From contig CP065007.1 of the NCBI GenBank assembly GCA_016699715.1, forward strand, positions 1,612,001-1,676,000: a stretch of DNA of 64,000 nt, in the 5' to 3' direction. Shown here piece by piece: positions 27,774 through 36,802 of this stretch. Origin of the DNA: Candidatus Competibacteraceae bacterium (lineage in GTDB: Bacteria > Pseudomonadota > Gammaproteobacteria > Competibacterales > Competibacteraceae). Each line of letters begins with the position of its first letter. The first letter of the stretch is position 1. Below the pieces are notes generated by a model, which saw nothing but the letters and a program-made list of their open reading frames with translations, had not been told where the DNA came from and made no database searches. Position numbers and translations under genes: made by a program.

Positions 27774-29027
27774 ATGTTCAGTCGAGAGATGCGGATCGCC
27801 GGGTTTGACAATGAGTTGTGGGCCGCCCTGCGGGGTGAGAAACAGCGGCAGGAAGACCACATCGAACTGATCGCCTCGGAAAACTACGCCAGCCCCCGGG
27901 TGCTGGAAGCCCAAGGTTCGGTGCTGACCAACAAATACGCCGAAGGCTATCCGGGCAAGCGCTACTATGGTGGCTGCGAGTTCGTGGACATCGCCGAACA
28001 ACTGGCGATCGACCGCGCCAAGCAACTGTTCCACGCCGATTACGCCAACGCCCAGCCCCATTCCGGTTCCCAGGCCAATGCCGCCGTCTACATGGCGCTG
28101 CTGGAGCCGGGCGAGGTCGTGCTGGGCATGAGCCTGGCCCACGGCGGCCATCTCACCCACGGCGCCAAGGTCAACTTCTCCGGTCGGCTGTACCAGGCGG
28201 TGCAATACGGCCTGAACGAGGCCACCGGCGAGATCGACTACGATCAGGTCGAACGGCTGGCGCTGGAATGTAAGCCCAAAATGATCGTGGCCGGTTTCTC
28301 GGCCTATTCGCGAGTGGTGGACTGGCAGCGATTTCGTGCCATCGCCGACCGGATCGGCGCCTATCTGTTCGTGGACATGGCGCATGTCGCCGGACTGGTG
28401 GCGGCAGGTGTTTATCCCAGCCCCATTGCCATCGCCGACGTGGTCACCACCACCACTCACAAGACGCTACGCGGCCCGCGCGGCGGCCTGATCCTGGCGC
28501 GCGCCAATCCCGGGATCGAAAAGAAGCTCAACTCGCTGGTGTTCCCCGGTACTCAGGGTGGCCCGCTGATGCATGTCATCGCCGCCAAGGCGGTCGCCCT
28601 GTTGGAAGCGCTGCAACCGGAATTTGTCGAGTACCAAAAACAGGTGGTCACCAACGCCCGCGCCATGGCCGGAACCTTCATCGAACGCGGTTATGAGGTC
28701 GTCTCCGGTGGCACCGACAACCACCTGTTCCTGGTCAGCCTGATCGCCCGGGGCCTGACCGGCAAGGCCGCCGACGCCGCGCTGGGCCGGGCCTGGATCA
28801 CCGTCAACAAGAACGCCGTGCCCAACGACCCGCAATCGCCGTTTGTGACCAGCGGCATCCGCATCGGCTCGCCAGCCATCACGACCCGAGGATTCAAGGA
28901 ACGGGAATGCCGCGAACTGACCGGCTGGATGTGCGACATTCTCGACGATCTCGACCACGAAGCGATGATCGAGCGGGTGCGCGGCCAAGTCGCCGAGCTG
29001 TGCGCCAAGTTCCCGGTCTACGGCTGA
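27774..29027 (+). CDS. glyA: Serine hydroxymethyltransferase
   Basis: 417 residues, the same length as E. coli GlyA. This PLP enzyme converts serine and tetrahydrofolate to glycine and methylene-tetrahydrofolate in the cytosol. Visible are IELIASENYASPRVLEAQGS, TNKYAEGYPGKRYYGGCEFVD, the PLP lysine in VTTTTHKTLRGPRGG and VNKNAVPNDPQSPFVTSGIRIG. The ATG at 27774 follows AGAGG at 8 bases. It heads a co-directional run with nrdR and the riboflavin genes, an order common in proteobacteria. Confidence 0.97.
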   Translation: MFSREMRIAGFDNELWAALRGEKQRQEDHIELIASENYASPRVLEAQGSVLTNKYAEGYPGKRYYGGCEFVDIAEQLAIDRAKQLFHADYANAQPHSGSQANAAVYMALLEPGEVVLGMSLAHGGHLTHGAKVNFSGRLYQAVQYGLNEATGEIDYDQVERLALECKPKMIVAGFSAYSRVVDWQRFRAIADRIGAYLFVDMAHVAGLVAAGVYPSPIAIADVVTTTTHKTLRGPRGGLILARANPGIEKKLNSLVFPGTQGGPLMHVIAAKAVALLEALQPEFVEYQKQVVTNARAMAGTFIERGYEVVSGGTDNHLFLVSLIARGLTGKAADAALGRAWITVNKNAVPNDPQSPFVTSGIRIGSPAITTRGFKERECRELTGWMCDILDDLDHEAMIERVRGQVAELCAKFPVYG

Positions 29028-29054
29028 TCGCGCGTTCCACGCGAGACGGCGGCG

Positions 29055-29528
29055 GTGCATTGCCCGTTCTGCGGCACGCCCGATACCCGGGTGATTGACT
29101 CGCGACTATCGGCGGAAGGAGACAAGGTGCGCCGCCGCCGCGAATGCGTTCGCTGCAACTCCCGCTTCACCACCCACGAGATCGCGGAGCTGCTGATGCC
29201 GGCGGTGGTCAAGCGCGACGGCCGCCGCGAACCGTTTCTGGAGGAAAAATTGCGCTCCGGCTTGTTGCGAGCGCTGGAAAAGCGGCCAGTCGGCACCGAA
29301 CGCATCGAGGAGACCCTGCTGCGCATCAAAAACCGTGCCCGCGCCGGAGGAGAACGGGAGTTGAGCAGCCGGCGGATCGGCGAATGGGTGATGGAGGAAT
29401 TGCGCGGTCTGGACCCGGTGGCCTATGTCCGCTTCGCCTCGGTTTATCGCAGCTTCGAGGACGTAAACGCCTTTCGCGAAGAAATCGAACGGCTGCAGAT
29501 CCCTCCCGGCGCAGCGGATTCCGAGTAA
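29055..29528 (+). CDS. nrdR: Transcriptional repressor of ribonucleotide reductase genes
   Basis: 157 residues starting with GTG. The zinc ribbon uses Cys3, Cys6, Cys31 and Cys34 (MHCPFCG, RRRRECVRC), followed by the ATP-cone domain (VVKRDGRREPFLEEKLRSGL, then VYRSFEDVNAFREEIERL). NrdR senses ATP/dATP and represses nrd operons through NrdR boxes. The stop overlaps the ribD start by one base, so the two are translationally coupled. Confidence 0.96.
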   Translation: MHCPFCGTPDTRVIDSRLSAEGDKVRRRRECVRCNSRFTTHEIAELLMPAVVKRDGRREPFLEEKLRSGLLRALEKRPVGTERIEETLLRIKNRARAGGERELSSRRIGEWVMEELRGLDPVAYVRFASVYRSFEDVNAFREEIERLQIPPGAADSE

Positions 29529-30613
29529 TGTCCCCCGACGATTATCGCCACATGGCGCGCGCCCTGACGCTGGCCCGGCGCGGCCTGTACGGCACCGATC
29601 CCAACCCGCGGGTCGGCTGCGTTCTGGTCGAAAGTGGGGAAATCGTCGGCGAGGGCTGGCACCAACGCGCCGGCGAGGCCCACGCCGAGGTAATCGCCCT
29701 GGAGGCGGCCGGCGGCCGGGCGCGCGGCGCCACCGCCTATGTGACCCTGGAACCATGCTGCCATCACGGCCGCACTCCCCCCTGCACCGACGCGCTGCTC
29801 CGGGCCGGCATCACCCGGATGGTGGCGGCGATGCCCGACCCGAATCCGCAAGTGGCCGGCAAGGGTCTGAAGCAATTGCGGGATGCCGGCATGGCCGTGG
29901 ATTGCGGGTTGTTGGAACCCGAGGCGCGGGCACTGAACCCCGGCTTTATCCAGCGCATGACCCAGGGTCGCCCCTTTGTCCGCGTCAAGCTGGCGATGAG
30001 CCTGGACGGGCGTACCGCGCTGGCCTCCGGCGACAGTCAATGGCTGACCGGCGAAGCGGCGCGACAGGACGTGCAAAGATTACGGGCGCGCGGTTCGGCG
30101 ATCCTGACCGGCATTGGAACCCTGCTGGCCGACGACCCCAACCTGAATGTTCGTCTGTCGGAAACCACGCGCCAGCCACTGCGAGTGATTCTCGACAGTA
30201 CACTGCGCACGCCGCCCACCGCCCGGATCTTGCGGTTGCCCGGTTCGGTGCTGATTTTCACCGCCGTCGCCGATGCGGCGTTGCATGCGCCCCTGCGAGC
30301 GGCCGGCGCGGAAATCGTGGTCGCGCCCCGCGCCGAAGGCGGTCTCAACCTGCACGCCGTGATGGCGGAGCTGGCCCGCCGCGAGTGCAACGAAATCCAT
30401 GTCGAATGCGGTCCGACCCTGGCCGGCGCGTTGTTGCAGGAAAAACTGATGGATGAACTGGTGCTGTACATGGCCCCGCTGTTGCTGGGCGACAAGGCGC
30501 GTGGGCTGTTTCAATTGCCGGAAATGATAGGGATGAACGAGCGCACGGAGTTGGAAATGGTCGAAACGCGGGCGGTGGGGAGGGACTGGCGGCTGACGCT
30601 ACGGCCGCGGTAG
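29528..30613 (+). CDS. ribD: Bifunctional diaminohydroxyphosphoribosylaminopyrimidine deaminase / reductase
   Basis: 361 residues with both RibD domains. The deaminase shows HAEVIALEAAG and the zinc-binding LEPCCHHGRTPPCTDALL. The reductase shows VRVKLAMSLDGRTALASGDS, LTGIGTLLADDPNLNVR and VECGPTLAGALLQEKL. It performs the second and third steps of riboflavin synthesis. The ATG at 29528 shares a base with the nrdR stop. The next gene, ribE, starts 69 bases downstream. Confidence 0.96.
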   Translation: MSPDDYRHMARALTLARRGLYGTDPNPRVGCVLVESGEIVGEGWHQRAGEAHAEVIALEAAGGRARGATAYVTLEPCCHHGRTPPCTDALLRAGITRMVAAMPDPNPQVAGKGLKQLRDAGMAVDCGLLEPEARALNPGFIQRMTQGRPFVRVKLAMSLDGRTALASGDSQWLTGEAARQDVQRLRARGSAILTGIGTLLADDPNLNVRLSETTRQPLRVILDSTLRTPPTARILRLPGSVLIFTAVADAALHAPLRAAGAEIVVAPRAEGGLNLHAVMAELARRECNEIHVECGPTLAGALLQEKLMDELVLYMAPLLLGDKARGLFQLPEMIGMNERTELEMVETRAVGRDWRLTLRPR

Positions 30614-30682
30614 TTTGGTCTGCCCACACCCTGAAATCCGTCGTAACCGGGGCTCTCACGGCCTGATCGAGGTAACGTCATC

Positions 30683-31342
30683 ATGTTCACCGGCATCATC
30701 GCCGCAGTCGGAACCCTCACCGCTCTGCAACCCCGTGGCGGCGACGTCCGCCTGCGCGTCGCCACCGGCAAGCTGGACTTGAACGACGTACAACTCGGCG
30801 ACAGCATCGCCGTCAGTGGCGTTTGTCTGACCGCCATCGAACTGCCCGGCGACGGCTTCTGGGCCGACGCCTCGCGCGAGACCCTGGAACTCACCACCCT
30901 CGGCGCAAAAGCGCCCGGCATGAAGGTTAATTTGGAAAAGGCCCTGACCCCCAGCACCCGGCTCGGCGGCCACCTGGTCAGTGGCCATGTGGACGGCATC
31001 GGCACGGTGACCGAATGGCGTCCCGACGGCCGCTCCTGGCGGTTGCGCATCCAGGCCCCGGACACATTGGCCCGCTATATCGCCGAAAAGGGCTCGATCT
31101 GCATCGACGGCATCAGCCTCACCGTCAACCGGGTGGATGGCGCGGCCTTCGAACTCAACATCGTCCCGCATACCCTGGCGGAAACCACCCTCGCCGATTT
31201 TCAGACCGGCCGACGGGTCAACCTGGAAGTGGATCTGATCGCCCGTTATCTGGAACGGCTGCTGCTGGGCGAGCGCGCCGCGCAACCAGAGGGCGGCGGA
31301 GTCACCGAGGCGCTGCTGCGCGAAAACGGCTTCTGGATATAA
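30683..31342 (+). CDS. ribE: Riboflavin synthase alpha chain
   Basis: 219 residues built from two lumazine-binding repeats: MFTGIIAAVGTLTALQPRGG and LGGHLVSGHVDGIGTVTEW. It shows SVSGVCLTAIE-like AVSGVCLTAIEL and DGISLTVNRVDG. It makes riboflavin by dismutation of two dimethyl-ribityl-lumazine molecules. ribBA follows after 2 bases. No FMN riboswitch is recognisable in the 69 bases upstream. Confidence 0.95.
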   Translation: MFTGIIAAVGTLTALQPRGGDVRLRVATGKLDLNDVQLGDSIAVSGVCLTAIELPGDGFWADASRETLELTTLGAKAPGMKVNLEKALTPSTRLGGHLVSGHVDGIGTVTEWRPDGRSWRLRIQAPDTLARYIAEKGSICIDGISLTVNRVDGAAFELNIVPHTLAETTLADFQTGRRVNLEVDLIARYLERLLLGERAAQPEGGGVTEALLRENGFWI

Positions 31343-31344
31343 GC

Positions 31345-32448
31345 ATGGCACTTAACACCATTGACGAGCTCCTCACCGACCTGCGGCAGGGCAAAATGGT
31401 CATCGTCATGGACGACGAGGACCGGGAAAACGAAGGCGACCTGCTGATGGCCGCCTCGATGGTCCGGCCCGAGGACATCAATTTCATGGCCCGCTACGGC
31501 CGCGGCCTGATCTGTCTGACCCTGACCCGCGAACGCTGCCAGCAACTGCGCCTGCCGCTGATGGTGCAGGACAACGCCACCCCCTACTTCACCAACTTCA
31601 CCGTTTCCATCGAAGCCGCGCAAGGCGTTACCACCGGCATTTCCGCCTACGACCGCGCCCATACCATCCGCACCGCCGTCCGACCCGACGCCCGGCCCGA
31701 GGATCTGGTCCAACCCGGCCACATCTTCCCGCTGATGGCCCAGCCCGGCGGAGTATTGACCCGCGCCGGCCATACCGAAGCCGGCTGCGATTTAACCCGG
31801 CTGGCCGGGCTGGAACCGGCGGCGGTCATCGTCGAAATCCTCAACGAGGATGGCAGCATGGCGCGGCGGCCCGACCTGGAAGCCTTCGCCGCCCAACACG
31901 AGGTCAAGATCGGCACCATCGCCGCGCTGATCCGCTACCGGATGCAGAACGAAAAGACCGTGGAGCGGGTCGCGGATACGGTCATGGCCACCGAATTTGG
32001 CCCGTTCCGCGTGCTGACCTATCAGGATGTGGTCAGCCGGCAGGTACATTTTGCCCTGGTCAGGGGTGATATCGATCCCGAGCAACCGGTTCTGGTCCGG
32101 GTCCATGTGCAGAACTTTCTGAGCGACCTGTTGGCGATCCGGCTGTCGGAAAACAGTTGGCCCCTGCGCGATGCCCTGCGGCGAGTGGCGGAAGAACCGG
32201 CCGGCGTGCTGGTGTTTCTGAGCCACCTCGAAGAGCCGGCGGCCCTGATCCGGCGCATGCGTGGCTACCAGTTCGGTACCAGCGAGACCGTGCGCCCGCC
32301 CGATCAGTCCGCCGAGCTGCGCACCTACGGCATCGGCGCCCAGATTCTGCTCGACATCGGCGTGCGGCGGATGCGGGTGCTCAGCGCGCCCAAACGTATC
32401 AGCGGGCTGTCGGGCTTTAACCTGGAAGTCGTGGAATACGTCGCCTGA
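31345..32448 (+). CDS. ribBA: 3,4-dihydroxy-2-butanone-4-phosphate synthase fused to degenerate GTP cyclohydrolase II domain
   Basis: 367 residues. The N-terminal ~200 residues form an intact RibB domain: VIVMDDEDRENEGDLLMAA, TPYFTNFTVSIEA, VTTGISAYDRA, GHIFPLMAQPGGVLTRAGHTEA. It converts ribulose-5-phosphate to the four-carbon riboflavin precursor. The C-terminal GTP cyclohydrolase II-like domain (TEFGPFRVLTYQDV onward) lacks the three zinc-binding cysteines and the usual GECLTGDV-type loop, so it cannot be a normal cyclohydrolase. Such RibB fusions are known in gammaproteobacteria that have a separate RibA, which must lie outside the window. Confidence 0.92.
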   Translation: MALNTIDELLTDLRQGKMVIVMDDEDRENEGDLLMAASMVRPEDINFMARYGRGLICLTLTRERCQQLRLPLMVQDNATPYFTNFTVSIEAAQGVTTGISAYDRAHTIRTAVRPDARPEDLVQPGHIFPLMAQPGGVLTRAGHTEAGCDLTRLAGLEPAAVIVEILNEDGSMARRPDLEAFAAQHEVKIGTIAALIRYRMQNEKTVERVADTVMATEFGPFRVLTYQDVVSRQVHFALVRGDIDPEQPVLVRVHVQNFLSDLLAIRLSENSWPLRDALRRVAEEPAGVLVFLSHLEEPAALIRRMRGYQFGTSETVRPPDQSAELRTYGIGAQILLDIGVRRMRVLSAPKRISGLSGFNLEVVEYVA

Positions 32449-32521
32449 ACGCCTTTTCCCTAGGAGCGTTTTCGCCTAGCCTCTGGCGCGTCAAACGCTT
32501 GAAAGACGCCCTCAATCCCGG

Positions 32522-32551
32522 CCCCTCTTCCACAGGGAGAGGGGAGTTTTT
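32522..32551 (+). terminator. Hairpin with T-tract between ribBA and ribH
   Basis: CCCCTCT (32522-32528) pairs with AGAGGGG (32538-32544), followed by AGTTTTT. It could end or attenuate the ribDE-ribBA transcript before ribH. The rest of the 132-bp gap shows no riboflavin riboswitch. Confidence 0.55.
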
Positions 32552-32580
32552 GTATCGCGCATCGTTACGGAATCCCCGCC

Positions 32581-33060
32581 ATGCACCACATCAACATCAT
32601 TGAAGGCGACTTCACCCCGCTCCAGGACGCCCGCTTCGCGCTGGTGGCGTCGCGGTTCAACAGTTTCATCGTACAGAGCCTGATCAATGGCGCGGTGGAC
32701 ACCCTATGCCGGCACGGCGTCCCCGAAACCGCCATCGACCTGATCTGGACCCCCGGTTCCTTCGAACTGCCACTGGCCGTGCAAAAGCTGGCCGCCAGCG
32801 AACACTACGACGGCATCGTCGCGCTGGGCGCGGTGATCCGCGGCGGCACCCCGCATTTCGAGTACGTCGCCGGCGAGTGCGTCAAGGGGCTGGCCAGCGT
32901 TTCGCTGGAATACGATATTCCGGTCGGCTTCGGCGTGCTTACCGTCGACACCATCGATCAGGCGGTGGAGCGAGCGGGTACCAAGGCGGGCAACAAAGGC
33001 GCCGAGGCGGCGATGGCCATGCTGGAGATGGTCAGTCTGCTGCGGCGGTTGGAAGGCTGA
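32581..33060 (+). CDS. ribH: 6,7-dimethyl-8-ribityllumazine synthase
   Basis: 159 residues with the family blocks ARFALVASRFNSFIVQSLIN, IDLIWTPGSFELPLAVQKLA, VALGAVIRGGTPHFEYVAGE (with the catalytic His) and YDIPVGFGVLTVDTIDQA. It condenses the ribityl-pyrimidine with dihydroxybutanone phosphate and forms icosahedral or pentameric assemblies. nusB follows after 3 bases, the standard ribH-nusB pairing. Confidence 0.96.
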   Translation: MHHINIIEGDFTPLQDARFALVASRFNSFIVQSLINGAVDTLCRHGVPETAIDLIWTPGSFELPLAVQKLAASEHYDGIVALGAVIRGGTPHFEYVAGECVKGLASVSLEYDIPVGFGVLTVDTIDQAVERAGTKAGNKGAEAAMAMLEMVSLLRRLEG

Positions 33061-33063
33061 ACC

Positions 33064-33516
33064 ATGGGTGCTCCAGTTCGGAAAAACCAGCCCGGCAAAC
33101 GCAGTTGGGCGCGGCGCTGTGCCGTACAGGCGCTCTATCAGTGGCAATTGACCGAGCAGACCCCCGGCCAGATCGAAGCCCACTTTCTGGCGGAAGAAGA
33201 CTTGCAAAAAGCCGATACCGCCTATTTTCGGGAACTGGTCCACCAAATTCCGGCACGGATCGCGGAGATCGATACCGCCCTGGAACCGTTGTTGGACCGA
33301 CCCCTGGCGCAGGTGGACCCGGTGGAGCGCGCCATCCTGCGCATCGGTGCTTACGAACTGATGCTGCGCTCGGACATCCCCTACCGGATCGTTCTCAACG
33401 AAGCAGTGGAACTGGCCAAGGTATTCGGCGCCGAACAGGGACATCGCTTTATCAACGGGGTGCTCGACAAACTGGCCCGCGGCGCGCGGCCGGTCGAATT
33501 CGGCGCACTTTCCTGA
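33064..33516 (+). CDS. nusB: Transcription antitermination factor NusB
   Basis: 150 residues, all helical. It shows ARRCAVQALYQWQLTEQTPG near the N-terminus, DPVERAILRIGAYELM and the conserved VLNEAVELAKVFGAEQGHRF, then INGVLDKLAR. NusB with S10 binds boxA RNA for ribosomal RNA antitermination. It is coupled to ribH. Confidence 0.96.
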   Translation: MGAPVRKNQPGKRSWARRCAVQALYQWQLTEQTPGQIEAHFLAEEDLQKADTAYFRELVHQIPARIAEIDTALEPLLDRPLAQVDPVERAILRIGAYELMLRSDIPYRIVLNEAVELAKVFGAEQGHRFINGVLDKLARGARPVEFGALS

Positions 33517-33601
33517 GAATACCTTCCCACAATCGATACAAGTAGACAGCACCGCGACCATAGCCTATGTTGGATTCGAACCCACTTGAGTCCCCTTCGC
33601 C

Positions 33602-34297
33602 ATGCAGCTCGAACCCATCGCCATCACCTCCGAAATTTATCAGGTGGGCGGATACGGCCTGACCGCGCCCGAAGACGCGGCCATCTATCTGATCAACTTC
33701 GATGGTCATGCGGCGCTGGTGGACGCCGGCGGAGGCCGCGAGCAAGCACGCCTGCTCGACCATCTCGCCATGGTCGGCGTGCTCCCCGCGCAAATCGAAT
33801 ACCTGCTGCTCACCCACTGCCATTATGACCACGCCGGCGGCGCCCACAACTTGCGGAAATACCTGGATTGCCCGGTGGTCGCCCACGAACTGGATGCCGT
33901 TTTTCTGGAAAGCGGCGACGATGAAGTCACGGCGGCCGACTGGTACGCCGCCCACCTGCACCCCTGCCCGGTGGACCACCCCTTGCACGGGCTGCGTCAG
34001 ACACTGTCGCTGGGCGGGCGCGCCATTACCGCCTTGCACATCCCCGGTCACTCCCCCGGTTCGCTAGCCTACCTGGTCGAATCCGAGGGCAAACAGATTA
34101 TATTCGCCCAAGACGTACACGGGCCGCTGGACCCGGTCCGCCTGCGCTCCAATCGCACCGACTACCTGGCCTCGCTGGAACGGCTGCTGGCGCTGAACAC
34201 AGACATTCTCTGCGAGGGGCATTACGGCATCTTTCGGAGCAAGCCGGTCGTGGCCCGCTTCATCCACTCTTGCCTGAACGCGGCGCTCGGACCGTAG
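33602..34297 (+). CDS. Metallo-beta-lactamase-fold hydrolase
   Basis: 231 residues. The metal site motif is LLTHCHYDHAGGAHN (HxHxDH), with further ligands in LHIPGHSPGSLAYL, IFAQDVHGPLD and the C-terminal CEGHYGIF. It resembles glyoxalase II-like and other thioester or lactone hydrolases of the superfamily, but the substrate cannot be read from the sequence. It is a single gene downstream of nusB and converges on the TPR gene. The Phe/Trp-poor substrate loop gives no further hint. Confidence 0.8.
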   Translation: MQLEPIAITSEIYQVGGYGLTAPEDAAIYLINFDGHAALVDAGGGREQARLLDHLAMVGVLPAQIEYLLLTHCHYDHAGGAHNLRKYLDCPVVAHELDAVFLESGDDEVTAADWYAAHLHPCPVDHPLHGLRQTLSLGGRAITALHIPGHSPGSLAYLVESEGKQIIFAQDVHGPLDPVRLRSNRTDYLASLERLLALNTDILCEGHYGIFRSKPVVARFIHSCLNAALGP

Positions 34298-34315
34298 CGA
34301 CCCCGCGAGAACCCA

Positions 34316-34930
34316 TTATTGCGACAACCCCAGTAATTGCAGCGCCCGCCGCAATGCCGTGCGGGTCGCCTCGTCGTTCTCCGGCGCCAGCACCGCCTGC
34401 GTCATGAATTCCCTGGTTTTTGGAGCATCACGGGAATAACGGTAGGTGTTGGCGAACGCCCCGGTCGCCTTGTCAATCTCGCCCAGCGCCCCATACACCT
34501 GCCCCAGATTGAACCATGTGGATGCCCGCTCCGGCGCCAGCGAGAGCGCATACACCAATTGGTGCTCGGCGCGCTTGAACTGGCCGAGCTTCAGTTGGAT
34601 ATAACCGAGGTTGCCGCTGATCTCGGCATCGGCGGGATCGGCCTGCTGGGCTTGCTGGAAAGCGTCCAGGGCGGCCGAAAAATCGTTCCGCCGCAATGCG
34701 TCCAGACCCTGCCCGTTCAGAGCGCGAGCCTCCTTGACGTTCTGGCGCGCCGGCCGGGGCACGCTCTCCAGTTGCCGCAGCGCCGCGTTCATCCCTTCCG
34801 TATCATTTTCCGCCGACCGCGCCAGCATCTGCTGGACATACCCGAATACTGCTTCATACGGGCCAGCCCAAGCCGGCGAAATCACCGCCAGCGCCACCAG
34901 CATCGGCAACATTTTCAATCGATCACGCAT
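34316..34930 (-). CDS. Exported TPR-repeat protein
   Basis: 204 residues from the ATG at 34930, supported by GGAGAGGGCAAGG upstream and by a signal peptide (RLKMLPMLVALAVISPAWAG). At least three TPR units are seen from about residue 68: NGQGLDALRRNDFSAALDAF, AEISGNLGYIQLKLGQFKRA and STWFNLGQVYGALGEIDKAT. TPRs mediate protein contacts, so it is probably a periplasmic scaffold. The partner is unknown. It lies downstream of the alpha/beta hydrolase on the same strand by 74 bases. Confidence 0.8.
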   Translation of the reverse strand: MRDRLKMLPMLVALAVISPAWAGPYEAVFGYVQQMLARSAENDTEGMNAALRQLESVPRPARQNVKEARALNGQGLDALRRNDFSAALDAFQQAQQADPADAEISGNLGYIQLKLGQFKRAEHQLVYALSLAPERASTWFNLGQVYGALGEIDKATGAFANTYRYSRDAPKTREFMTQAVLAPENDEATRTALRRALQLLGLSQ

Positions 34931-35004
34931 TGCCTTGCCCTCTCCATTGCCCACCCGATCACCGGTGAATTCGTATGGGTGCCAATGATTCACCCGGGAC
35001 CGAC

Positions 35005-35745
35005 CTACTTTTGTCGTTGCAAAAACCGCGTCACCTCCAGCGCGAACGACTCCGCGCGCCAAGTGTTGCCGGCGGTCACATGAGTGGCATACGGCATCAC
35101 CCACAACCCACAGTTGGGAATCGCGCCGAACATCTCCAGAATCTGCTCCAGCGGCGCCACCGGGTCACGGTCGCCGACCACGAGCAAGGTTGGCTGTGCC
35201 ATGCGCTCCAGAATCTCCAGATCGTGCGCGTGGTCGGTGGTAGCCGGCTCCAATGCCTCCGACACCCGGCCGATCACCGCCTCCCAGGCATCCGGTCCAC
35301 CCTGCGGCTGGTGGATATCGCTCAGCCATTTGTGCATGCCGACCCCGCGCCAGTAGGCCGGATCGGCCATGCCGCGAGTGCCGGCATGAGTATGCTCGTC
35401 CTTGCGGTAGCCCACCCGATACAGCACCAGCTTGCTCACCCGTTCGGGATGGTGGATGGCGAGCCACAGCGCCACCGCCCCACCCAGCGAAGACCCGACC
35501 AGATGAGCCCATGGCAATGCCAGTTCGTCCATCAACTCCAGCACCGCCCGGCCCATGTCGCCGACGATCAGCTTCTCGGCGACCATCGGACTGCGGCCGT
35601 GACCGAGATGATCGGGCACGACAACCCGAAAATGGCGGGCGAACAGCGGGATTTGCGGTGTCCATTCCGCCCCACTCATCCCGCCGCTGTGCAGCAGCAT
35701 CAGCGGCTCGCCCTGGCCGCTTTCGGTGTGGTGTAAAGTGGCCAT
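35005..35745 (-). CDS. Alpha/beta hydrolase
   Basis: 246 residues. The ATG at 35745 follows GGAGG at 8 bases; the longer frame is unsupported. The fold shows an oxyanion loop (LLHSGGMSGAEW), nucleophile elbow GSSLGG with its Ser, the acid in VVGDRDPVAPLE and the His in PYATHVTAGNTW. It resembles 3-oxoadipate enol-lactonase and proline iminopeptidase relatives. The substrate is unknown. It is divergent from another hydrolase gene with 94 bases between. Confidence 0.82.
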   Translation of the reverse strand: MATLHHTESGQGEPLMLLHSGGMSGAEWTPQIPLFARHFRVVVPDHLGHGRSPMVAEKLIVGDMGRAVLELMDELALPWAHLVGSSLGGAVALWLAIHHPERVSKLVLYRVGYRKDEHTHAGTRGMADPAYWRGVGMHKWLSDIHQPQGGPDAWEAVIGRVSEALEPATTDHAHDLEILERMAQPTLLVVGDRDPVAPLEQILEMFGAIPNCGLWVMPYATHVTAGNTWRAESFALEVTRFLQRQK

Positions 35746-35839
35746 GCCGGTATCCTCCATTCGGTGGTCAACACGGCGATTATAGCCACCCTTGGCCGCT
35801 TGCCGGATAATGGCGGGATTCGACTCAGGAGAATGGTCC

Positions 35840-36691
35840 ATGGCGATGAAATCCCGCAGCCACCGCGCACTCGGCCCGCACGGTTTCCACCGCGTTCACT
35901 ACACCGAATGGGGCGACCCCGACAACCCCAAGGTATTGATCTGCGTCCATGGCCTGACCCGCACCGGCCGCGATTTCGATTTTCTGGCCGCCGCGCTGGA
36001 ACATGAATATCGGGTGATCTGCCCGGATGTGGTCGGCCGCGGCCAAAGCGACTGGCTGAACGACAAAAGCGATTACACCTATCCGCTCTACGTCAACGAC
36101 ATCGCCATGCTGCTGGCGCGGATCGACGCCGAACGGATCGACTGGATCGGCACCTCGATGGGCGGGCTGATCGGCATCTTCCTGGCCAGCTACGCCGGTT
36201 CGCCGATCCACAAGATGGTGATCAACGACATCGGCCCGCGCATTCCCGCCGCTGGCTTGCAACGGGTCGCCGCCTACGTCGGCCAGCTAATGGCCTTCGA
36301 CAGCATCGAAAAGATGGAAAAATTCCTGCGCGCCATCGCCGCCACCTTCGGCAATCTAAGCGACGAACAGTGGCGACACATGACGATCCACAGCGCCCGG
36401 CAATTGGAAGACGGCCGCTACACGTTCGCCTACGATCCCGGTATCGCTAAAAACTTCAAGACGCTGGATTTGAAGGATATCGACCTGTGGTCGATGTGGG
36501 ACGCCATTCACTGCCCGACCCTGGTCTTGCGCGGCGAACATTCCGATGTGCTGGAGCACTCGGACGCCGTCGCCATGACCGAGCGCGGCCCCAAGGCGAA
36601 ATTGATCGAATTTCCCGGCATGGGCCACGCCCCGGCGCTGATGGCCGACGACCAAATCGCGGTGGTGCGCAACTGGCTCTTGGTGGATTGA
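35840..36691 (+). CDS. Alpha/beta hydrolase
   Basis: 283 residues from the ATG at 35840 behind AGGAG. The motifs are VHGLTRTGRDFDFLAAAL, nucleophile GTSMGGLIGI, the acid region in VLRGEHSDVLEH and the final His in FPGMGHAPALM. It has the look of the esterase/haloalkane-dehalogenase-like group common in proteobacteria. No specific substrate can be assigned. It does not overlap its neighbours and converges on aceB across a structured repeat. Confidence 0.85.
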   Translation: MAMKSRSHRALGPHGFHRVHYTEWGDPDNPKVLICVHGLTRTGRDFDFLAAALEHEYRVICPDVVGRGQSDWLNDKSDYTYPLYVNDIAMLLARIDAERIDWIGTSMGGLIGIFLASYAGSPIHKMVINDIGPRIPAAGLQRVAAYVGQLMAFDSIEKMEKFLRAIAATFGNLSDEQWRHMTIHSARQLEDGRYTFAYDPGIAKNFKTLDLKDIDLWSMWDAIHCPTLVLRGEHSDVLEHSDAVAMTERGPKAKLIEFPGMGHAPALMADDQIAVVRNWLLVD

Positions 36692-36802
36692 GGCGTGCTG
36701 TGGCGCATCGCCGGCGTTACAGGACCGCCGACAATGCCGAGCCTTTAATTGGATGAGCGCCTCAAAGGCGCTGATCGAACGGCTGGCTGTAGCAACCCTC
36801 TT

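Noticed and set aside
32449..32580. FMN riboswitch before ribH or elsewhere in the rib genes
   Set aside because: The conserved RFN blocks were not found in any of the rib intergenic regions; only a hairpin with a T-tract is present.
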